A stretch of DNA of 64,000 bases from Eustoma russellianum (taxonomy: Eukaryota > Streptophyta > Magnoliopsida > Gentianales > Gentianaceae). Position numbers and translations under genes: made by a program. Where the stretch lies: assembly GCA_036186865.1 (NCBI GenBank), contig AP025075.1, positions 18,088,359 to 18,152,358 of the forward strand, read 5' to 3'. The notes under the pieces are model-generated. The model worked only from the letters and a program-made list of their open reading frames with translations. It searched no databases and was not told the origin of the DNA. Positions 58,188-64,000 of the stretch are shown in pieces; position 1 is the first letter of the stretch, and each line of letters starts with the position of its first letter.

Positions 58188-58600
58188 TTATTAGCCATAA
58201 CAATTGTATTTGATCCTATATATAAGTTTCAGATGTTTGAATGGGGTTATGAAAGATTGTATGAGGCCGCCTTTATTGAACTTTCCAGAGTCAAACATGT
58301 CCTTAAAAGTCTTTTCAACGAGGATGAGACTTCAAATAGATTCCAAGAAGCATCCTCTCATTCTCAGGTAGGAGTGACACACGTGAATGTGATATACCAA
58401 GTTCATCCAAGTCGTGCACTTATTAGCTTTTATTTTTTACTTTTATTGCTTTTGTTTTCAGTTACTGCTTTTTTCATATACGTTCTATGTATGTTAAGGT
58501 TTTTACTGTGCATATATGTTAAGGTTTAATTGTCACACAAAAGGTTCAGTTAGAGATGCATCTTGATAAGCCAAAAGTACGTTGATCTTCACGTTTTAGA
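58188..58600 (+). pseudogene. hAT-like transposase fossil, downstream half
   Basis: If the E4 insertion and one TTATT copy are ignored, the frame runs on without a break. LAITIVFDPIYKFQMFEWGY and ERLYEAAFIELSRVKHVLKS continue the DUF4413-type segment, which usually reads VLAIAVVLDPRYKL. LFNEDETSNRFQEASSHSQ follows to about 58366. A stretch bounded by CAG/GTAGGA and TTTTCAG that could be an intron comes next. QLEMHLDKPKV (about 58548-58580) resembles the start of the hAT C-terminal dimerisation domain. The rest is lost at the neighbouring TIR element. Confidence 0.72.
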
Positions 58601-58624
58601 ATAATAGAGAGGAAATAACACTTT

Positions 58625-59915
58625 GTAACGAAATGTTTACAAGTTTTATCATAAAATATCCAAACCTAATTTTATTATAAATGTTATCCAAACTTTTTTT
58701 TTTGGAAATGTCTCACAAACCGTTATGTGACATGTTGATGACCTATGATTACAGGTTGTCACTTCTTTCTCTTCTTCGTCCTCCCTCTCCCTCCTCCCTC
58801 GTTTGTTCACCCCTGATCGCCCTCCAAACACCACCTTCAATCCAGTTCTATCTTCGCTACCCATAACATCACACTTCTCTCATCCTCTTGCCCCACCCAT
58901 GCTGACCAGCTGAAATCCTCCCCACAACCCACACGCCTTGCTACTCTATTTTTCCCTCTCTCCTCTATTAATTCCCACAAGCACATCACCTCCACTAGGT
59001 CGTCGTCTTCACTATCTCTCCCCCCACTCCGTCTATTGCGCCACCCCATTTCTTCGTCTCTCCTCCATTCCAACAGCCCATCTCTCCTCCAACAACTCTC
59101 CTCCTGTCTCTTTTCTTATCTCGCTTCCATGTCTGAAATGAACCCAACAAAACTGCATTTTTACAATTCTGAATAATTTTGTGGCATCCTTACCTCATTC
59201 TTACCTTCTCATAATACAATCATTTCAAATGGGTTCTTTTAATTAATAAAAAAGAGGACAAAATAGTTTTCTTGAGGATACCTACCATTTGAACTTAATA
59301 ACTATTGTTATTTTAAATATTTTTTAACATTTAAAGCTACTTTTGTGGCTTTAAGTTTGTTTGTATGAATTAATCGAATTGATATAAATGATGCGGTTGA
59401 AGGTTAGAAAATGCGGTTGATATAAGTGATGCGTTGAGAGGGACAAAGGAAGGTTAATCGTGGGGAGGAGCGGATGAAGGGAGGGTGGAGGCGGCGGAAG
59501 GAGCAAGGGAATGGGAAAGAACTTGTTAGGGGAAGAGTAGCATATTTAGAAATGCGAGTCAAGAGGCGATGGTGCTTGAGAGGTGTTCGATGTTGGATGC
59601 TCAGAAGGGATGGGATGAGTGTCTGATATGAGAATGATGAATACGGTGGTGGTGGTTGGGAGTGATAGAGGAGATGGTTGGAAGTGACATGGAAGATACG
59701 TTAATTAGCCGCATCAAGATCAAATACAAGGGTTTTGGACGACAAAGAAGTAGGGAGGAGGAAGAAGAGAGGAAGAAGAAGAGAGAAGTGGCAACCTCCA
59801 ATCACAGGTTATCAGCAAGTCACCTGACATTTTGTGATACATTTCCCAGTATATTTGGATAAAATTTGTAATAAAATTACGTTTGGGTTTTTTTGTTACG
59901 TAAACGTTTGATTGC
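58625..59915. mobile_element. Non-autonomous DNA element with long terminal inverted repeats
   Basis: About 1.3 kb. The left arm (about 58645-58800: TATCCAAACCTAATTTTATT, then GGAAATGTCTCACAAA, then ACAGGTTGTCACTTCT and a long pyrimidine tract) is the imperfect reverse complement of the right arm (about 59750-59900). No transposase is visible. Long TIRs suggest a Mutator-like or foldback type. Outer borders and TSD are uncertain. The interior is C/T-rich on the left and G/A-rich on the right. Confidence 0.7.
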
Positions 59916-61324
59916 AGAATTTAATTTCTTTTTTTATACAATCATCTCAATTTTTTGACTGGTCAAACAGTTTTATTTGAGTTACACATACTTGGGGAAA
60001 GTACAAGTGTAGAATCAGGCAGTTAGATTCCGAGAAAAGCATTGGTTGGATCATGAAATACTTGCAAAAAAGTGAATATTTTTTCAACTTCCACCCATTC
60101 TTTCTCAGATAGACTACACTTGATATTAAAGTCACTCAATTCCGAATGACATAAAGTATGACAATATAAAGAGAACTTATATCAATAGATGTTTGTGGTA
60201 TATAATCTTTAAACTTAACTTTTTTTAAGTTGAGGGCCCTAAAAATACTTTAGATATTCCCTAATTTTATTCTTTAATGAAGTCTTTCACACCATCTTGT
60301 ACGATCAAACTTATTATGTTTGTAGAACATCTAACCCGGAATAAAGACCCATCATATACCAAAGCATGACTTAATTTTTCAAAATCTAAGCACAAACATC
60401 ATTTGCAGAAACATTATTCAATGTTAAATTGATAATTTCTTCTTAATATTCCACTCACTTGTCAAATTATACAATTCCTTAGCAAAAGCAATACCACTAT
60501 TAAAAGAAGGTATGGAAGAGAAATTCAAAATTCTTTTCTGAAGCATCCATTAATCTCTAGCAAAGTGAACTAGGGTTTGCCTTGCTTCTCTAAATCTTCA
60601 TCGTCCCTAGTGCTCTCCATCACCAACAACATCAAACACTTCATTTGTGTTGAAGCAATCATACTTTCCTCTTCCGATACCCATATCTGGAGGTGTCTTC
60701 TGCTTGTCTCCATTGGACAACGGAAACTTTAGCTGGATCTGAAACAAGATTGAACAAAGGGAGCACAGACTGTTGCATCCGCTTTTGATTCATTCTTTGA
60801 CGAGTTTATATCATTCGGTCTACGGTGATTTGGGGTCTTCACACTGGTAAGAAAACTCGGTAACTCTTTTTCCTTCGTCGTCGCTGGGCACTTGCCTGAT
60901 CACATATCAGCTGAGGTTATGGTCCTTCTGTTGCTAAATCTGACTTTTATTGCTACTTTCCTCTTCTTTATGAGGTTTTATTTTGTATTCGTAAGCTGAT
61001 TTTCTGGAATCTGCTTGTTTTTTCTTTATTTTTTTGTAACTTTTTTGTGTATTTGAAATTGTTGTTTAATTTTTCAGTTAGTTTGTATGATTTTTATTGA
61101 ATTTCTTCTACATTTGTTCTTCAGAGTCTAGACATCCCCCTTGTCTAACGATTTTGGAAGACAAAAATTTGTTTTCCAAGTTGATTTATTAGATATCCTC
61201 TCCATTTGTTCTTGATTATTTATTTTTAAATTTTTTTAGTACTGATTTCTTTTCTTTTCTTGGGTTTAATCTTTGGAGTGAAATATATGATCTTACTTTT
61301 GGTTTAGTAACCATCATTGATAGA
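59916..61324. other. Stretch without a recognisable gene
   Basis: Frames here show no known motif. 60530-60850 is less AT-rich and includes TCACACTGGTAAGAAAACTC, an exon/donor-like junction near 60846. It could be an untranslated leader of the following LINE or a host remnant; I cannot tell. The rest is T-rich. Confidence 0.35.
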
Positions 61325-62345
61325 ATGATTTATGACTCTTATGAGAGACCATGTCTAAGGAAGAGAGGCGTAGTCAAGGGGAAGAAAAAAGAGGATAGTT
61401 TACATATAGCCTCTTGGAATGTAAGAACTCTAAGTGGTAAATTGTTAGAGGTAATAGATGTGCTTAAGAGGCGTAGGATAGATGTGGCATGTCTACAAGA
61501 GACTAAGTGGAAGGGAAACAAAGGTAAAGAGTGTAATGAGTATAATTTGCTCTACACAGGGTCCAATGGGACCAAGAATGGGGTAGGATTTCTAGTAAAG
61601 TTAGAATGATACACGAACGTAATCGATGTAATAAGATATAATGATAGACTTATGGTGCTGAAGTTAGTATTAAACAAAGAGATGTTGCAGTGGTTTGAGC
61701 CTACGCACCCCAAGTGGGACTAGGAGAGCAAGAGAAGACAGAGTTCTGGGAATGCTTATATGAAGTGTTGAGGACAATACCTAGAGAAGAACGAATCTGT
61801 ATAGGAGGTGATTTTAATGGCCATATTGGAAAGGATACTGATGGTTTTCAGTCAACACATGGCGGGTTTCGCTATGGAGATAGAAACGAGCAGGGTAGGG
61901 ATTTGCTAGACCTTGCAGTGTCCCACGATCTAGGTATTATAAACTCGTTTTTTAAGAAAAAGGTATCCCATTTGATCACTTTTAGCAGCGGAAGATGTAA
62001 CACGCAGATCGACTATTTTCTAATGAGACGTGAAGATCGGCAGTTATAGAGGGACTGCAAGGTTATACCAAGGGAGAAAGCAGTGACGCAACACCGTTTA
62101 CTTGTCGTAGTTATAGACTTGAGCCAAAAGCTGAGCACGAGGGTTAGAAAATTAACACTCAGGATTCTATGGGGAAGTTTGAAGGCAGAAAAAATTAACA
62201 TATTTAGAGACAAGGTCATCTCGACGACATCAGATCCATTAGTTGAAGACACAAACCAGATGTGGGATGCCATGGTGACTACCATCATTCACGCGGCAAG
62301 GGAAACTCTTGGGGGTAACAACAGGAAAGACAACTGTACATAAAG
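61325..62345 (+). pseudogene. RTE LINE endonuclease
   Basis: HIASWNVRTLSGKLLEVID (catalytic Asn), DVACLQETKWKG (Glu) and GTKNGVGFLV come first. After a frame change, ERICIGGDFNGHIGKDTDGF (Asp and Asn), FRYGDRNEQGRDLLDLAVSH and NTQIDYFLMRREDRQL follow. VTQHRLLVVVIDL (final His region) is in yet another frame near 62080-62125. It would nick target DNA. The residues resemble the family often mislabelled as craniofacial development protein 2-like in plant annotation. Confidence 0.88.
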
Positions 62346-63990
62346 AGTCGTGGTGATGGAATTAGAATGTACAACAAAAAATAAGGAATAAGCAAAAGAG
62401 TTTTAGAGAGGTGTTAAGGTGCACAGACGGGAAGGAGAAAGTGAGAGTGAAGGAGAACTACAAAATCGCTAGTAAGGAGGCGAAGAAGGCAGTGACGGAG
62501 GCCAAGAACGTAGCCTATAAAAAGATGTACGAAAAATTAGAAACAAAAGACGGAAAGCGTGATATGTTTAAAATTGCCAAAGCTAGAGATAGAAAGAGGC
62601 AAGATCTAGGCGTTGTGAAATTTATAAAGGGAGAAGATGGACATGTTTTAGTCAAATAAAAAGACATCAAGGGGCAATGGCAAACATACTTTCACGACAT
62701 CTTTAACAGCGCAGGAGTCGACTACGAAGAAAGCGAAAGCACCATTATTCAAAAACGACAACGTAATACATGCGAGTATCATAGCATCACACAAGAAGAG
62801 ATGAAGATAGCACTTAAGAAGATGGGAAGAGCTAAGGCAGTTGGTTTGGATAACATACCCATTGAGGCGTGGAAGTGTTTGAGAGAGGAAGAGATTACAT
62901 GGCTAACTATTCTGTTCAACCTTATTTTCGAAATAGAAAAAATGGCAGATGATTGGAGAAGGAGCATAGCGGTCCCTCTATATAAGAAAAAAAGAGATGC
63001 GCAATATTGTGAGAATTATAGGAGGATTAAATTGATAAATCATACTATGAAGTTATAGGAGCGAGTAATCGACACTAGAATCGGGGGTAAAACTCAAGTT
63101 ACGGTAAACCAATTTGGTTTATGCCAGGACGGTCAACTACGGAAGCAATACACATTTTAAGGAGATTGATGGAGAAGTATAGAGAGAAGAAGCATGATCT
63201 ACACATGGTTTTCATCGATCTTGAAAAAGCGTATGATAGTGTGCCACGCAAACTGATATGGGATAGTCTGGATGCAAGAGGGGTTCCTATGAAGTATATA
63301 GACATAATTAGGGATATGTATGTTAGTCATGGAAAGTAGACATAACCGAGTATGAGACTAGAGGAGTGGCGAGGTGTTTTAGAGAGAAAAGGCCTAAGGA
63401 TTAGTCGTTCCAAGACTGAGTATCTACACTGTGATTTCAGCGACGCTACCGACGATGAGAATAGCCAACTCACCATTGAGGGTCAAGTGGTACCAAAAGT
63501 AAGTAAGTTCAAGTACCTAGGATCATTTGTACAGAAAGATGGAGACATAGAGAGTGATGTAGCACACCGAGTTCAGGCAGGTTGGTGTAGATGGAGAGCG
63601 GCCTCAGGGGTGCAGTGTGACAAGAATTTTCCAATTAAATTAAAGGGAAAATTTTATAGGGTGACAGTGCGGTCGGCAATATTATATGTAACAGACTGCT
63701 GGGCCATCAAGAGGACACAGTCACAGAAGATGGAAGTGGCAAAGATGAAGATGCTGAGGTGGATGTATGGGCATACAAGGCTAGACAAGATAAGAAATGA
63801 GGTATACAGAGAAAGTTTAGGGTTGACTAGTGTAACAGAAAAGATAAGTGAGGAAAGACTGAGATGGTTTGGGCGTGTTAAGAAAAGACAGACAACGGCA
63901 TCTGTCAGAGCAATTGAAAGTCTCACTGTAGAAGGGAAGAGGAGTAAAGGCAGACCCAAACTGACGGGCATGAGCAGATTAGGCATGACT
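62346..63990 (+). pseudogene. RTE LINE reverse transcriptase, catalytic box deleted
   Basis: Linker (KEAKKAVTEAKNVAYKKMYE, FKIAKARDRKRQDLGVVKFI), then RT blocks MGRAKAVGLDNIPIEAWKCL, WRRSIAVPLYKKKRDAQYCE, QFGFMPGRSTTEAIHILRRL and HMVFIDLEKAYDSVPRKLIW, to MYVSHGK at 63338. Directly after come LEEWRGVLERKGLRISRSKT and the C-terminal VSKFKYLGSFVQKDGDIESD and LRWFGRVKKRQT. The QGSALSP and FADD blocks, which belong between these, are missing, so the enzyme would be inactive. Confidence 0.88.
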
Positions 63991-64000
63991 TACTAGAGTT

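Larger units (their letters stand above)
61325..64000 (+). mobile_element. RTE-type LINE, truncated by window end and internally deleted
   Basis: Single ORF type with an apurinic endonuclease followed by RT and a C-terminal RTE domain, but no RNase H, typical of plant RTE LINEs. Several frameshifts and stops (61607, 62047, 62341, 62657, 63056, 63337). The 5' border is not defined. Confidence 0.88.

Noticed and set aside
58140..58529. 129-codon frame starting in the E4 LTR
   Set aside because: The start lies in the LTR; the meaningful part is the hAT fossil, which also reads from before E4.
60530..60850. Possible first exon of a host gene
   Set aside because: Only a GT-donor-like site and lower AT content; no coding similarity, so left as undetermined.

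Overview
The window reads as a repeat-dense, AT-rich stretch of a plant nuclear genome, most likely a eudicot. The evidence is nested Ty1/copia elements whose primer-binding sites match plant initiator tRNA-Met, L1-like LINEs with an appended RNase H domain, an RTE LINE, tRNA-derived SINEs, palindromic MITEs and a hAT transposase fossil. I see no intact host gene. Nearly all coding capacity is transposon-derived and broken by frameshifts, stops or deletions.

Layout. 1-9939: a Sirevirus-like copia element (E1, + strand, 5' LTR cut by the window edge) inserted in the integrase of an older copia element (E2, 9940-12816). 12817-13190: minus-strand LINE fragment (LINE-A). 13191-13680: no gene seen. 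13790-17920: minus-strand L1-like LINE (LINE-B), broken at its endonuclease by a minus-strand Sirevirus-type LTR fragment (17921-18793). 18794-19790: 3' tail of a plus-strand LINE (LINE-C), meeting head-on across a (TA)n tract the 3' end of LINE-D. LINE-D (19850-28050, minus) is nearly full length, carries both ORFs, and is split by a solo LTR (21639-23925, TSD AATTG).

28056-32340 is the least transposon-dense part: TA microsatellites, a short LINE 3' fragment, a SINE with a 17-bp TSD (28645-28883), a possible small acidic-tailed protein gene (29058-29302), two copies of a palindromic MITE, an Au-type SINE remnant and a hairpin MITE. 32348-50783: a second Sirevirus-like element (E3, minus, TSD ACATT). 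It sits in the loop of a hairpin repeat and contains, inside its gag, a LARD-like Ty3/gypsy derivative (E5, 36410-47279, TSD TTTCA) with 4.5-kb LTRs around only 1.8 kb of decayed internal sequence. A 10-N gap at 35846-35855 hides or replaces most of E3 pol.

51420-58600: a hAT-like transposase fossil, split by a copia element (E4, 51918-58187, TSD TTATT). 58625-59915: a non-autonomous long-TIR DNA element. 61325-64000: an RTE-type LINE running off the window, with the RT catalytic box deleted.

The insertions give a relative chronology: hAT fossil before E4; E2 before E1; LINE-D before its solo LTR; hairpin MITE before E3 before E5. I found no obviously new molecular system. The most interesting signals are structural: interchangeable tandem-repeat cassettes in the U3 of related Sirevirus LTRs, an ATGA ORF1/ORF2 overlap and paired 3'-UTR hairpins in LINE-D, a LINE 3'-terminal box followed by TA microsatellites, and the repeat-filled LARD LTRs.
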